NCBI GenBank assembly: GCA_023213395.1
Contig: CM041465.1
Coordinates: 126,053,741-126,117,740, forward strand
Reading direction: 5' to 3'
DNA: 64,000 nt
Source of the DNA: Cycas panzhihuaensis
Taxonomy: Eukaryota; Cycadophyta
Shown: positions 1-11,999 of the stretch, one piece after another
Position numbering within the stretch: the first letter of the stretch is position 1
How the letters are laid out: every line of letters starts with the position of its first letter
Notes under the pieces: generated by a model
Told to the model about the DNA's origin: nothing
What the model saw: only the letters and a program-made list of their open reading frames with translations
Databases searched by the model: none
Translations under genes and position numbers: made by a program

Positions 1-59
1 TGGTAGCTATGCAATTTCAACCTTTCGCCATGATGAATATGTTAATTTGTATTTGAAAG

Positions 60-1430
60 ATGAGGCATTCAAGCCTATCTTTGAGCAACTACAAAGAAGG
101 AAAAGTAGTTGCAGATTTCCACCTAAAAGATGGACTTCTGCAAGCAAGAGAAGCTTTGCATTCCAAAGCATGCATACCGAATGAAGTGGATAAGAGAAGC
201 TCACACTTCTCGAGTTGCGGACACTTTGGAGTGGGAAAGACGTTGCTAAACTTGCGCGATATATGTATTGGCCAAACATGCGAAGATGTGACTACGATGC
301 GAGGGTGTACATTATATAGTACATCAAAGCCTAGGCCAATAGGAAGTTTGGATTGTACATTCCACTTCCTGCTCCATCACGACTGGGAAAGTATCTCCAT
401 GGATTTCTTGGGAGGACTACCACAAACCAAAAATGGTATGGATTATTTGTTTGTTATTGTTGATCGGTTCAAGAAATGGTGTTGTTGATTCCTGTAAGAA
501 AACACATACAGAGAAGACATAGCTAGATTATTTTTCCAGCATGTTTGGAAGTATTTTGGACTTCCCAACTCAATCATTTTTGATCGAGACAGCAGATTTT
601 TGAGTCATTTTTGGAAAACACTTTGGGGAATGATGGATACGAAGCTAAAGATGAGTACAGCTTTTCATCCTCAAACAGACGACCAGACTGAAGTTGTCAA
701 CAGGGCATTGGTACAGCTGTTACGAGGATACAATGCCAAGCATCCTAAGACTTGGGATGAAAGTCTCCCATACTTGCCATTTGCATTCAATGAGCTATTC
801 ATAGCCAACCCGTAAATCACCATTTGAGGTATGTTTGGGATTTCTACCTGCAAATCCTTTCGATTTAGAATTTTCTGCTCAACTTTCTGTAGGAAATGGA
901 AAGGAGGAAGAAGGAGATGAAAATGCACAAAGATTCTTAGAAAGAATCAGGAAAATCCATCAACAGGTTGAAGAGCAGCTTCAAAAGTCTCAACAGAGAT
1001 ACAAGCAATGCAGATGATGCACAGAACCATCCATTCCTTTAAGGAAGGAGATAGAGTTTGGTTACACCTCAGTAAGAAAAGATTGCAAGGTGAAGGCAAA
1101 AAGTTAAAGCCTTTACGATATGGTCCTTTCACAATCTTGAAGAAAATAGGGGAAAATGCTTTCCAGCTTGAACTTCCAGAATTCATGAAGATGTATTCCG
1201 TAGTGAATGTCGATAATCTGAAGATGTTCGAGCCATCCATGTTGGATGAAGATGAAGACGGAGTTCCACTCTTACCAAACCCAGAGGAGTTGCGGATAGA
1301 GAAAGAGGAACCAATGCAAAATGATTACATTCTTCAAAGGAAGGCATCGAGACTCAAGAGGCATAATTGAGTCCTTGTAATTGCAGAGAGAAAGGACAAG
1401 TACCTAGCAAAGCAAAATGGTACAATAAGG
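60..1430 (+). pseudogene. Ty3/gypsy integrase remnant with degenerate chromodomain-like tail
   Basis: This is the 3' end of a gypsy pol gene, whose integrase would splice element cDNA into the host chromosome. In order it shows a worn zinc-binding region (GHFGVGKTL), the first catalytic Asp in SMDFLGGLPQ, a second Asp in IIFDRDSRF near 575-600, the Glu in TDDQTEVVNR near 685-705, and a C-terminal domain from about 1020 (FKEGDRVWLHL, YGPFTILKKIG). The usual G in TDGQTE is D here. Frameshifts lie near 485, 810 and 1010. After a stop at 1368 the frame continues with AERKDKYLAKQNG, which resembles a decayed chromodomain and suggests a chromovirus. The upstream pol domains lie outside the window. 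Family assignment is firm, lineage is inference. Confidence 0.85.
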
Positions 1431-1489
1431 AGACAGGGAAAATCAAATTCCGTCATCTACAACTATAAAGTTCATGAGGCCATGAACTC

Positions 1490-2580
1490 CTAAAAAGGGA
1501 GTTCGATCCGCTTTGGATCTTTAAAATGCTCTAAATACTTTATTTTTCATGTAAATGGTCTTTATGTAGTAGGAAATTGCCTTAAAAATGCTTCATAGTA
1601 TTCATTTAGTAGAAATATGCCTTTAAAAGGCTTAAAAATGTAAAACATTGTATTTCTACAAGTACAAAAGGTGCTATAAGCCACCGAAATGCTTATTAAG
1701 GTGCTACAACTGCTACCAAGGTGCTATTAAGGTGTTATAATTGCTACCAAGGCACTACTAAGGTGTTATGCAAGTGCTACGGTTGCTACAGAGTTGCTAC
1801 GGGCTGCTATAGAGCTGCTACAGTCACACAGTCGCTACGGAGTCGCTACTTGAGTCGCTACTACTGCCATCACAGTAAGTCAAAACGGAAAATAATAAAA
1901 CGGAATGGTTTGGCGGCTCAAACCAGAACTGTTTGGCATAAATTTGAGAAGAAGGTGCACACACGTATCCTCTACTCATTCAAAGAGGGAAAACTCCAAT
2001 AAAACGGATTTTCCCAAGATTTTCTAAACTGCTTTGAAAACCGTTAGAAAGAGAGAAAGAAAAGCGGAATAACTCTCTCAAATGGAAACGCTTTTAAGCA
2101 AAATTCGAGAGAGGAATCCAGGGGATCAAGACAGAGATTCTTGACACGGAAAAGAGGACGCCTTTCATGACGCAAAGACGGAGCAAGATTCAAGAAATCT
2201 CCAAGAAAAATCATTTTCTCGGAAAGAGAACTACCCAAGAGTAAAATCTGCTGGGAGATAAAAGACGGAAAAGGCGCAGAAGAAACTTGTTATGGATCCG
2301 GAAGGAGCCCAAAATCACAACCGCAGCCCGAGGAGAAGAAAAGAAAGTGCAGCGGTCCCAAAAGAGACGCTAGCCAGTCTTCCTCACCCAAAACGGGTTT
2401 TTGGTACAGAAAACCAAAAGCAGCTACAGACTTCGAGACGGAGGTTCCAAAGAAATGAGCAAAGCTCAAGAAGCACCCAGCCTCTCATCCTCTCTCTCAA
2501 AACGTCAGCAGTTAGCCCATTGTATGCTCAACAGAGCACAAACAAAGGAGTTTTTGTAAGAAAATTCCAGAAATTTTAAA
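1490..2580 (+). repeat. Putative 3' LTR/UTR of the left-edge gypsy element
   Basis: This non-coding stretch directly follows the integrase remnant, where a 3' LTR is expected. A purine run in AAAAAGGGAG near 1492-1503 could be part of a polypurine tract. No second copy lies in the window, so neither edge can be fixed and no target-site duplication can be tested. It contains the GCTAC repeat and a purine-rich part at 2040-2300. Confidence 0.35.
1671..1870. repeat. Degenerate GCTAC minisatellite
   Basis: Ten GCTAC and three GCTAT words lie in about 200 bp, mostly 9-20 bp apart, with variable linkers such as AAGGT, AGTT and GGAGT. The first half has an 'AAGGTGCTA' rhythm and the second half a 'GTCGCTAC' rhythm. 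It sits inside the putative gypsy LTR. Confidence 0.75.
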
Positions 2581-2589
2581 TTATATGTA

Positions 2590-3347
2590 ATAATATGTAT
2601 ATTGTTCTGGATTTTGTTTTAATTGGTTAAAGTTTTCACTTTCCCATTCAAGATTCAGATCAACGAACCCCTCCAAAATGAGAGGAGTATGATCCGACCC
2701 CGCTTTCGGAAGGGCCTCCAGCTTAACACCTTCAAAGTGACATGCCCATTCATAGTTTATTAACATTATCCGCCTACATTGTATGTGATTGTGCCTCAGC
2801 CTCCTATCGACTGTATACCTCGCCTCCTAAGAGGAACATCCATCGTGCCACCCGATTGCACAAAACACCAAGATCGACATACTTCTAGTCCACCCCTTGC
2901 CCGCCTTTCTTCTCTTGGGACTCGAGGGGAATTAAAGTCCCCGCCACCACCAAGGACCAAATTTCTTTATGGGCAACCACCAATCCTTCCCATAATCTCC
3001 TCCTACCCTCTACCGAATTAGGGGCGAGATATTGGTGATCCAATACTCTTTGTTAGTAGATGTACTAACCAACCCAACAAAGGAGGAAGTGTTCGCTCTG
3101 CACACCTCCCAAATTTCCATCTTTTGGGATTCCACAGAGACCAGCCTCCCGAACCCGCCGAGCCTGCACTTATCTTCCCTCCTCGCTCCTCCAAATCTTG
3201 TTCAAGACCTCTCGCTTCCTTGATCTCGCTCCACTTTAGTCTCCTGCAGGAGTACAATGTCAACCTCTGACCTTATCCTAATCTCTCTAACCAATCTTTG
3301 CTTGGATGGGGCATTTAGCCCCTAATATTCCAAGAAAGGACCTTCAT
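2590..3347 (-). pseudogene. LINE ORF2 endonuclease domain (AP endonuclease-like)
   Basis: This domain nicks target DNA for target-primed reverse transcription. The minus-strand start at 3347 gives MKVLSWNIRG and, after a frameshift, LNAPSKQR and DIVLLQETK, the classic N-terminus with the catalytic Glu of QETK. Further on, GGDFN carries the Asp/Asn pair and AGSDHTPLIL carries the terminal SDH. All landmark motifs survive in different frames. The following linker (ESENFNQLKQ) ends abruptly, with no reverse transcriptase. Confidence 0.83.
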
Positions 3348-3567
3348 AGATGACCCAAACTCGCCTCATCCTTTCCTACTTCGAGGTTGGGGCCTTCTAG
3401 TGCCCCCTTACATCAACGTGCTCTGGTATCCCAAGTCTATCCGGACTTGAGTTTCTCTCTCCTCAGGGCCTTCTAGGGGGTCCGCCCACCTTCTTCTCCA
3501 TCCCATAACTGAGCCTTCCTGCTTCTCGATGAGGTGCTTTTAGAAACCCATTTATGTGACCCACCCT

Positions 3568-4745
3568 CTACACCGAATCTGAGCCTCTCGCCCCACCACC
3601 CCTTCCTCCTTCGACTGCCGTTCCTACCTGACTCTCCTCTTGGTTCTGGTCTTTCGGGACCCCCTCCTCGGGTTCAGAAAAATAATCCTCTAAATCCCAG
3701 TTTATGTTCTTAGCCAGCTTAGCAAGTCCCTCATCAGCTAAGGCCCGGATATCACCTTCCCCCCGAATCCAATCTGGGTCCTCTGGTCCCACTAGACGAG
3801 GGAAACCAGCATTCTCATCACCTTTAGACTTTCCTTTACCAGATTCCATTTCCACCGGGATCTCCCCTCCTCCTCCCTGAGTTTCCTTGACGACCACCGC
3901 TTGGGCCTGCTTCGAGGGACAAACCCCAAGAGAGGCCTCCCCACCCCGCACACTCTGTGGCGCCTCCTGCATTTATCCCCTTTCTCCTCTCCAATGTCAT
4001 TCTTGTCTGTTCTGCCGGTTTCCCCTTTGATATCTTCCTGATTATCCTCCCTCCTTAGGATACCCGGGCATTGAAAGGGGAGATGCCCCCAGATCTTACA
4101 CTTTGTACACCTGAATGTCTCCACCTCATAAAATAGACCTTGATTAATGGACCTCCCGTCCGACTCCAACTCTATCTCGTCCGGGAGCTCGCCCTCGAGC
4201 TTAGCCAGCACACAGAATCTGGCATTCATCAATCTAGATTTATGTTTGGTGGCCGAATCGACAGCTAGGAGAGGCCCTATCATTTTGGCTGTCCCTTTAC
4301 TGCCTCCGGATTCCAAAAATGTAGGGAAGCCCGGAAGTTGAACCCAAACCGAGCTTGTTTAACCACAGTGGATGCTCGGTCGAAACTGGATGCCATTTCT
4401 CCAATGGCATGGCCTTCCTCCAACATCCATGGGGATTTCAGCAAAATGGGAATCATGTCCTCCTGGCTTGAAAACCTAAACAAGACACACCCTTTAGGCA
4501 ATGCCATAACTTGGACAGGATTTCTGGTCTTCCATTTATATCTTATCCACTCCCTGATAGGGTCCAAACACGGCACGGGACCCGAGAACCTACCTACCAG
4601 TCATATCCCAATCTTGGATAGTTATTTGTTGACTTCTTTTGGTATTGTTAGTTTAAACTGCTTCCAATTTTAATAGGGGATATGTCTAGTTCCTCATGGT
4701 TCCCATTATTTAAAACTTCACGGTAAGTCCTCCTAGAAGGAGAGG
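3568..4745 (-). pseudogene. LINE ORF1 (DUF4283 plus CCHC zinc knuckle)
   Basis: ORF1 of plant L1 elements is the RNA-binding partner of the ORF2 enzyme. The first part (4576-4280) reads CLDPIREWIRYKW and MALPKGCVLFRFSSQEDM, typical of DUF4283. A frameshift near 4356 moves it to the frame that continues VWVQLPG and ends in the knuckle CTKCKIWGHLPFQC (Cx2Cx4Hx4C) near 4070-4110. A second frameshift leads to an acidic, Gly/Glu-rich tail (3972-3568). The true start is not identifiable; recognisable sequence reaches about 4745. Family assignment is firm. Confidence 0.82.
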
Positions 4746-4759
4746 ACTGAGATTGGTTC

Positions 4760-5460
4760 AGAGATGATTGCATCATATAGACAATAGAGTAAAAAACTCA
4801 AGAAAGCTGCGTATGAAAGATAAGCTCACCATTAAACTTGACTGTGCATCACCAATATCCTTTGAACCGAGATATCGCCTTGGATGATAGTTCACCCCTC
4901 TGTAACTAATGTAGGTCTTTGCATAGCCTAGCCTCCTTGCTGTCCTACCTCTCTGCCTTCCAAATTGCCAAACTTGGAATCGTTGCCTATGTCCGAGTCC
5001 GCATACCGCAAGTCCAAAAAGGGCTCTCAAAACTGGCCCAAAACCGCACCGCGTTGAATGCCTGGATTATCCCCGATCCCTTAGGGTATATAGCCCGCGT
5101 GCCTTTTCCCGGGCGGCTTCTCTGTCCCCTCTCTGTCTTGCCTCTGCCTTTGCTCTTGCTGTCGGGCCACCCCTTGTCTGAGAACCAACCACCGCTGTCG
5201 CGTCTCTTCACTGACTGATCATCAGTCGATGCTGTTGGAGAACAAATCCATCGCCAAACTGCTCCAACCCATGTGGATCCCGGACCAAAAACCAGCTCAC
5301 GCCATGGAGATTTCCCTTCTGGGGGGACGCCCCCCCGTCCTCGCCTTCGAATGCTCCTAACCCTACCCGCCAGTTGCAGGTTCCGTCTTCCGTCTTCGTC
5401 TCAGAGCAGGTCCATGTGTAAGTTGTACCTTGATATTTACTATTCCCTCGCATTCTCATT
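4760..5460 (-). other. GC-rich leader of the LINE
   Basis: This segment upstream of ORF1 on the minus strand is much richer in G and C than its surroundings and holds CpG-dense runs, as expected for an L1 5' UTR with an internal promoter. Short ORFs here (5459-5208, 5211-4987) match nothing I recognise. Its exact 5' limit is uncertain. Confidence 0.5.
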
Positions 5461-5709
5461 AAAATAAGAAGTGGTCTTATTATAATTAATTGATTGATCG
5501 ATGTATGGACAATGGACTAAATCTTTTTCTATATTTATAATTTAATGCAAGATTATTTCTTGTAATCATTATACAATTATCTCTACATTATTGCTCTCAT
5601 TTACTTCTTAAATTTTAGCCTAATTCCCTCATATTTCTAATAATCATGATCACATTCTTCTCTTAGACATTTGTAATTTTTCATGGTCTTTAGAAGCACT
5701 CTAAGTACT

Positions 5710-7390
5710 AGACATCTTAATGTCTAATACAAATGAGATCTACACAATGATAATGGAGGGTGTAAAGAAAAATATTTCCTTTTACTTGAAGGCCATAGGA
5801 TGTCGTAGCTAAGTCTTCCCCACATTATCTATCAAGGGAACAATTTGTATATTGTGTTAAACAAATATTAAGTTGATATTTATGCCTCTACTAGTACACA
5901 TCTACAAACTCAAATCCCATAACAAGAAGTGTCACATACATTAAAAGAGATGAGTCATTCATATTTTCATACTTCTTCCCCTGTCCTACTCCTTATTAAC
6001 CCATTAACTATAACAACATTATTGAAGAAATGCCTCCTTGCTTAGACAATGAAAAGCATGGGTGGTCTTTAGTTTTTAGAGCTAGAAAAGAAGAAACTAT
6101 AATGACCATATAAAGTCCTCCTTAACCATTTATTAAATCCACATATAAATTTTCCTTGCATGTCAATTATATTCCACAAGATGCCTGTTAGAGTCTGAAA
6201 TGGTCTATTGATATACTTATTGAAAATTTAAGTAACTATATTACCTCACTAGTTGAAGCTAACACTCGTATGAAAGAGGATTTTGTATCATTTCATGCAA
6301 TGTATGATGATTCTCCCTCACTGTAAGAAGATACATTATTAAAAAATATGTATTACTAAATGTCAATATGTCTAAATTTGTAGTTATTTGGGAATGTAAA
6401 ATTGTTGCTTCAAAACTTTCATCTATTATTTGAGCCATTTAGGGCTCTAATAACTTTGTTTCCTTAAATCACCTTTGGGTACAAGTGGCACAATTTTATT
6501 GTTATATTACTTACCTTAAATAATTACTAGTATGTTGTGGTTCTAATCTCAAATCCCAATTGTGAGTATATATGCTTCTTGTAAATTTGATATACATTCT
6601 ATTACATAGAATTTATTATAATTGTGTCTCTTAATAGCCTATTGGGTGGCTATAAGCCATTTCAATATGCTAGAAGAGTCAACCAATGAAATTGAGGCAC
6701 TCCCTTCATATTTAACACCCTTTGAACATCGTATATATTATGTTTTCAAATCTTATTTGTATCTTTCTAATTATTAGATAGTAGAAGAAATCAAGAGTCT
6801 CCCTTTATATTTGACACCCAATAAACATTGTATGCAATATGTTTTCAAATCTCATTTGAGTCTTTCTGATTATCAATTGGTAGAAGCTAATGTTTCAAGA
6901 TTCATGTGATGTAATGAAAGCAAGAGGACTGCTAGAATTTATTGCACGTTAGATCACTACTACTATTCATATGATAAAATTTAGCTAGCTCAATTGGTTT
7001 GGCATAAAGTCCCCTATATAATTTTCTTTTTAAATTCAACATATTTATTTTGACCTACTCTTGTTGTTGCTTTGGCTCTACTCAAGTATAGAATATTGTT
7101 TCTCATCCCTCTTAAGAAGTTTAATGGATTCTTTAGTCTAAGAAAGATATTGAAAGCTATTGATCATGCACATGATTTAGGTGTTTCAGTAAATAGATAG
7201 CTAAGATTCTTAGATAAAGAGAATTTTAATTTAAAGTAGCCCTTTAAGAGATCTAGCATTAGCTTAACACTTTCTCTTTGGATCCTCTCTCTAAAACCAA
7301 GAGTTTGTTATGATGTTAGAGTTTCTAAAATGTAAACATAATAAAGCTAGAGGAACAGAAGATTGAGCCTACCTTTATTAGCTTAAATGA
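5710..7390 (+). repeat. Unclassified dispersed repeat, copy 1
   Basis: This segment matches 23517-25245 almost end to end, in the same orientation. Both copies share an opening ending in TACACAATGATAATGGAGGG and a close at GAGCCTACCTTT followed by about 15 weaker bases. It lacks LTRs, a poly(A) tail or terminal inverted repeats that I can see. Plus-strand translation gives protein-like patches broken by stops (CLDNEKHGWSLVFRARKEE; LRKILKAIDHAHDLGVSVNR), so it probably derives from a coding sequence. Copy 2 carries 72 bp near 24063-24134 that are missing here at about 6285. I do not recognise the protein family. Confidence 0.75.
6694..6891 (+). repeat. Two in-frame 99-bp (33-residue) tandem units
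   Basis: Units 6694-6792 and 6793-6891 translate in one frame to similar 33-residue peptides beginning EALPSYLTPFEH and KSLPLYLTPNKH, both followed by YVFKS and SLS/YLS..Y. The first unit has one stop. The same pair recurs at 24544-24741. A period of exactly 33 codons suggests an ancestral repeat protein. Confidence 0.7.
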
Positions 7391-8896
7391 GGAGGCCTGT
7401 ACTTCAAATTCTTCTTCTCCTTCCTCCAAAAGAGACAACTCACTTTGCATATTTTAATGCTTAAATCTATTGGTGGCTCCTCAACTAAGGACCTTTCACC
7501 AATGCAAGATATATTTATGGAGCACTTCATTAACATTTTTTCTTTCCCTCTTATGACTACTGATAAACTTTATATACTTGCTGATTATACGAATGAGATA
7601 CCCACCAAGGTTGACTAGAGTGATTTAGTTTGACAAACCTCTATCCAAACATAGGCTCAAGGGAGCAGTGTGGCTAACGATGAAGGAGAAATCCATGGGA
7701 GAAGATAATCTCATAATAGGATTTTACATAGCCTTTGGGGACATCATTGAGTAATATTTTTGCTTATGTACCAATAAGAATTTTTTGTCACTAGTTTGGA
7801 GGAACATTCTGCTATCGGAATCATCAAGTTAATCCCCAAACAAGATATTGATCTTCTTTTAATTATAATATAAACAGAATCGATAATAGTTCTCATAAGT
7901 AACTTAGGGAAATAATTGGCAAATAAATAAAGAAATAATAGTACACATAAATGAAATGTTTTTTCCTCAAAAAATAAAATAGTAGCTAGAGAAAACTACT
8001 GGTTTCCTCTTTAAAACAAGGGGTCCTCCTAAAATTACTATTGATAGATCTCTAAGAACCTACATTTCCTATTCAAAGACATTTTTCTTACCAAATGCTT
8101 CCTTATATAAAAATTTTAAGATCGGTAGGCCTTAAGTCAACCACCCTGCTTAGCAAAATATAACAACTTCCTCCCACTAAAAGATGTTTTGCCCTAAAAT
8201 CATTGAACTTACAAGTTCTATTGTTGTTAGTATTTATTTTCTCATATTGCATCTCGTACATCTATATCCTTCTATTTTATAAAGTATTCATTGATTATCT
8301 AAATTTGTAGTTGTTTCATCCAAATGTCAATGATGCCTCCTAGACGCATGATTGAGGATCCTTCTTCATTGAACCCTAATAAAGTTACTTAAGGTATAAT
8401 ATTGTCCCTATTTTTTATCTTCAAATATGATATATGAAAAACATTATGTATCTAGCCTTTTAGAAGGTCAAGTAGATAGGATACTTCCCCAATTCCCTTT
8501 TATACTTAAAACAACCTATAAAACTTGTAATGTAGCTTCTCTTTCCTTCTTCTCCTCATTATGGACTATTTATAAGGTTGTAATCTCAAAATGACTATTT
8601 AATTCTTAACATCAAATTACATTTTCTATCCATGTTAGTCTTATTACTAGTTCATTCTATCTCTTATTGTATTTACAATATCTTTGAGGTTGTGAAGGAT
8701 TTCTTTGTCTTTTGCATATATTCCTTAATGGTTGGGGCCTTAGGCTACACATTTGTATACATTAGTGGCAGTGGGTCATCTCCATAAAGAGCCTTGAAAG
8801 GTATCATCTAAGTTGTGGAATGATATATACTATTATACCACTAGTTTTCCAAATATGGTCTTAGCAAATGATAAATTGAAGTTGTATGTTGCCTTT
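7391..8896. other. AT-rich interval, no supported gene
   Basis: The sequence continues beyond the end of repeat copy 1 and is not shared with copy 2. A short protein-like patch (LKSIGGSSTKDLSPMQDIF near 7455-7515, ILADYTNEIPTKVD near 7575-7617) lies in the plus strand but matches no family I know. The rest is decayed AT-rich DNA. Confidence 0.5.
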
Positions 8897-9080
8897 ATGT
8901 TTGTGTGTGTGTGTGTGAGTGTGTGTATATATATATACATATATATACAAAGAAACACACATACATATACATATGTGTGTATACATGTATATATACATAT
9001 ACACACATGTAAGTACCTTTGCATGCGCACATACATGTGTGTGTATGTGTGTATGCACATGTATATATGTGTGTATCAAT
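8897..9080. repeat. Compound TG/TA/CA microsatellite
   Basis: Runs of TG, TA and CA alternate, with interspersed ACATATAC-type words, over about 180 bp. Open frames seen here on both strands are made only of these dinucleotides and are not genes. Confidence 0.92.
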
Positions 9081-9414
9081 AACGAGGGGCATGTACAAAT
9101 TATTTTCATATTTATTACTTCACAACATAATATTCAAGGCAAAATTGTCATCACACACACTTTAAGCAAGTTATTAGCATTAAATTATGATAACAAACTA
9201 AGTAAATAAGTCACTACAAAGTACATTCATAACAAAAGGCTACTATAAAAAAATTAGGTGTCTTACTTTTATTTATAGACATGTACTAATATATCATAGG
9301 ATTTATATAATAATTGACATAAATTATTATAATGTTTATTTTTTGTTTATAAGGACATGACATTATTGCATTAACTATCAATAGTCATCCAAAACGAAAT
9401 AAGGATATGGCATT

Positions 9415-9650
9415 GCTTGATTGGCTTTCACCAATCATCTAAAAAGAACCTCTATACAATCTTTTAGAGCCATTTGGACATAAACCCCATGTCTAGCATC
9501 TTTAGGCCATTATTAAGTGATTTGGATCATAAACATTAGAAGTGTAATACTATTTCATTAGCTTTTAACAATAATCTAAGAAAACTTTCATAACGTCTTT
9601 TAGAACCATTTCGACATAAACTCAATGTCAAATGTCTTTGGCCTTTCTTG
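9415..9650. repeat. Diverged ~137-bp tandem duplication
   Basis: The block from CTTTTAGAGCCATTTGGACA at about 9461 recurs as TTTTAGAACCATTTCGACAT at about 9598, a spacing near 137 bp. The preceding 'AATCATCTAAAAAGAACC' and 'AATAATCTAAGAAAACT' also correspond. The rest of 9081-9825 is AT-rich with no gene seen. Confidence 0.6.
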
Positions 9651-9824
9651 GATAATTTTTGTAATGATTTTTTTTACTAAGAATAATTGTTTTAGTAGAC
9701 AACAAAGGATTCTCATATTTAATTATAAATTAAAAGTCATATTTGAATTAATAAATAACAATAGTTCTTCAATATATTTTTATTCATTTAAAGTCATCAC
9801 AATTAATTAACAATATGAAATTTT

Positions 9825-10345
9825 GCTAATCATGAGAATTTGATAATAAAATGAAATTTGTTATCTCTAATTATTATAAAATAAAAATAAACTCTTAAAT
9901 TTCATTCTACAACGATTAAATTTTAACAAATTTAATATAAATACACAACATAAAATAACATAATATTGATAAATCTACCGTTATAAAGAGTGAATGAATT
10001 AGTTTCTACAACTGTCGTAGAAATATAATATATTCATTTGCCGAAGAAAATCTATAGATAGCAATAATTCATTTATGAGAAACTTGTTGGGATTGTTTGA
10101 AAAAAGGGTGGGTGAGGCGCCGAGTAGTCGTCCATCTCCTCCTCGGATCCTTCTGTAGACACCAAGGAATAAAACTATGGAAATCTGCAGAAGCGTTGGG
10201 GAGTGGAGAGGGGGGATCCCCAAAACAAATGGAAAAAATGAGAATAGGACAATCCGGTTGTTGGCCAGGCGACAGGAAGGGGGAATGGCCTATATAGCAT
10301 TCCATTAGCGTCAAACCCAGGCTCCAGGTATGCCATCATAGTTCC
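9825..10345. repeat. Segmental duplicate, copy 1 (MKK 3' part plus downstream flank)
   Basis: This segment matches 17765-18340 in the same orientation. It includes the C-terminal part of the MKK pseudogene and about 240 bp of AT-rich DNA downstream of it, so the two were duplicated as one DNA unit. Identity is roughly 80% by eye over the coding part. Confidence 0.8.
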
Positions 10346-10917
10346 CGCCATAACTGTCAGGGTCTAATGTCTGTGGGCTCATGTAGGCACAGGTGCCGAC
10401 ATAGGAATCACAGGTATCCAACGTCTGAGATAGTATTCAACTAACTTCGAGGTCTGCAATCTTGATTTCATGCTTCCTGTTGATCAATAAAGTAGCGGGC
10501 TTGATGTCATATTCTCCACTTCTTCTTCACCAAATTGGCGAGAGAACCTCCGTCCATGTAATCTAACACAAAGTTAATATCTCCAGCCTCCTCAAATATC
10601 CCTTCACATTTCACAACGAAGGGGGAGCTCGTTTTCGTCAGAATCTCCATCTCCATGGGAAACTCTCCTGACGGACATACTTTCGTGGTCTACGCGAATG
10701 ATCTTAAGAGCGTACACTACCTGGGTTTTCTTGTGTCAGACTTTGTACATGTCCTTCCCCCACTGCCATACCCGAGGATCTGAATCTTCTATAAATCTGA
10801 TAGACGTTCTACGTTGGTGGGGAGCAATTTCAGCAGAAGTAAAGGCAGACGGGGGCTCTGGTCCTGAACGGGAATTGATACCTTCAAACCTAAAAGCAAT
10901 CTCGTTTGAATTGCCAT
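10069..10917 (-). pseudogene. Group-D MAP kinase kinase pseudogene (MKK7/9-like)
   Basis: MAPKKs phosphorylate the activation loop of MAP kinases in stress and developmental signalling. From ATG at 10917 (minus), the decayed frame gives an MKK-like N-terminus and a damaged glycine loop (ILGYGSGG across a frameshift), the ATP-lysine region VVYALKIIRVDHES, then SSPFVVKCEGIFEEAGDI and DYMDGGSLANLV. The HRD part of the catalytic loop is deleted, leaving DIKPATLLINRKHEIKIADL where DFG has become DLE. SYVGTCAYMSPQTLDPD follows, with the APE-position Glu lost. The C-lobe 10314-10069 is open: ECYIGHSPFL, CFGDPPS, CLQKDPRRRW, THPFF. No intron is seen, in keeping with the usually intronless group-D genes, so a retrocopy cannot be told from a gene copy. 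Confidence 0.88.
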
Positions 10918-11999
10918 AGTTATCCTATTGTTATTCATGATTCTCCACCATAGCTTCCAAACCTAAAAGGAAGACTGGCGACGATTTTTATATGACAGCG
11001 ACATGTGCAATTATTAGAGTCCACGTAGAAGCAAGAATTACCGAGCACGTAGAAGCAACTCAAATCCAAACCAAGCTGGCCGGTCTAGGAGCCCGACTTA
11101 ATTGGATTATTTTATTTCCAACGTGACCAAAAGTCCACCACATCCTTGAAAATTACCCTGTTATCGTTTTGCAAAAATAGTATATGATAATTTAGGGTTC
11201 TTTATATAATATTAGATATGGTTTACATGCGCATTAAGTGCATAACTCCAACGATTGTGATTTTTTTTTTAGATTTTGAAATTTAATTAAAATAATATTA
11301 TTTAATACACAAATTTCACGTCAGTTGTGTGTAAACTTTGAATTGAACCATGTTCTTAAAGACATTTCGTCTAAAGAATCTCTTGTCTTTATTTTCATAA
11401 TGTAAATATTTGAAAATAGTTAATTGATTGTTCCAGCATTCTAGCCAGCGTTTGGCTTATAATTTTGTTAATAATATTCCATCGATTAGCATGTGCTATT
11501 AACAATGGAAAGAATGAGAAAACAAATGAATTACTAAGAGCTTTTCCTTTCTTCCAAGAGACAAAAGTAGATAATCTATCATAAAGTTTCCATGACTCTA
11601 ATGTCTTATGATCAATGTTTGTTATAATAGTATTTATATATGTTTGTCTATATCATTCGAATGGCATTTGTAATGTTCATGTTAGTGCTACATGTTTATT
11701 ACTTGCAGATATAAAAAATGCATACTAAATTATTTATTTTAATTAAAGAAATCAATTAGAATAATTCTTTTAATACGGATTAAGATATTATGAAGCATCA
11801 AATTTAAAATAGCTTAGTTGTCTTTGTACTCCATATTGAGATTCAAGTTTATCATGGTTATTCGAAAAGACTCTCATAATAAAAAATTAATAATGTAAAG
11901 TAAGTAGATACTAGATATTACCTATTTTGGTAAGAATCTAAGACCCTCACTCTTATCTATTACCTTTTATTCTTGTCATAGTCATTCTACAAGACTTGT
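10918..11999. other. AT-rich interval, nothing recognised
   Basis: This is the region upstream of the MKK pseudogene start (minus strand). It has short A/T runs and no protein-like frame on either strand, and I see no promoter elements that I would defend. Confidence 0.5.

Larger units (their letters stand above)
2590..5460 (-). mobile_element. L1-type LINE (non-LTR retrotransposon), 3'-truncated
   Basis: Read on the minus strand, this is a plant L1 element: a GC-rich leader (5460 to about 4750), ORF1 with DUF4283 and a zinc knuckle (4745 to 3568), then the endonuclease part of ORF2 (3347 to about 2590). The reverse transcriptase, RNase H and poly(A) tail are absent; homology stops just after the endonuclease at about 2590. 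LINEs normally lose their 5' end, so keeping the 5' half and losing the 3' half points to a later deletion or rearrangement. Several frameshifts show it is old. Confidence 0.85.

Noticed and set aside
5710-7390. Helitron origin for the 1.7-kb repeat (begins near TCTACAC)
   Set aside because: The second copy starts TTTACAC, the 3' end lacks a CTRR end with a preceding hairpin, and no Rep/helicase motif is seen.
8813-9209. Overlapping ORFs of 67-96 codons on both strands
   Set aside because: They are translations of a TG/TA/CA microsatellite.
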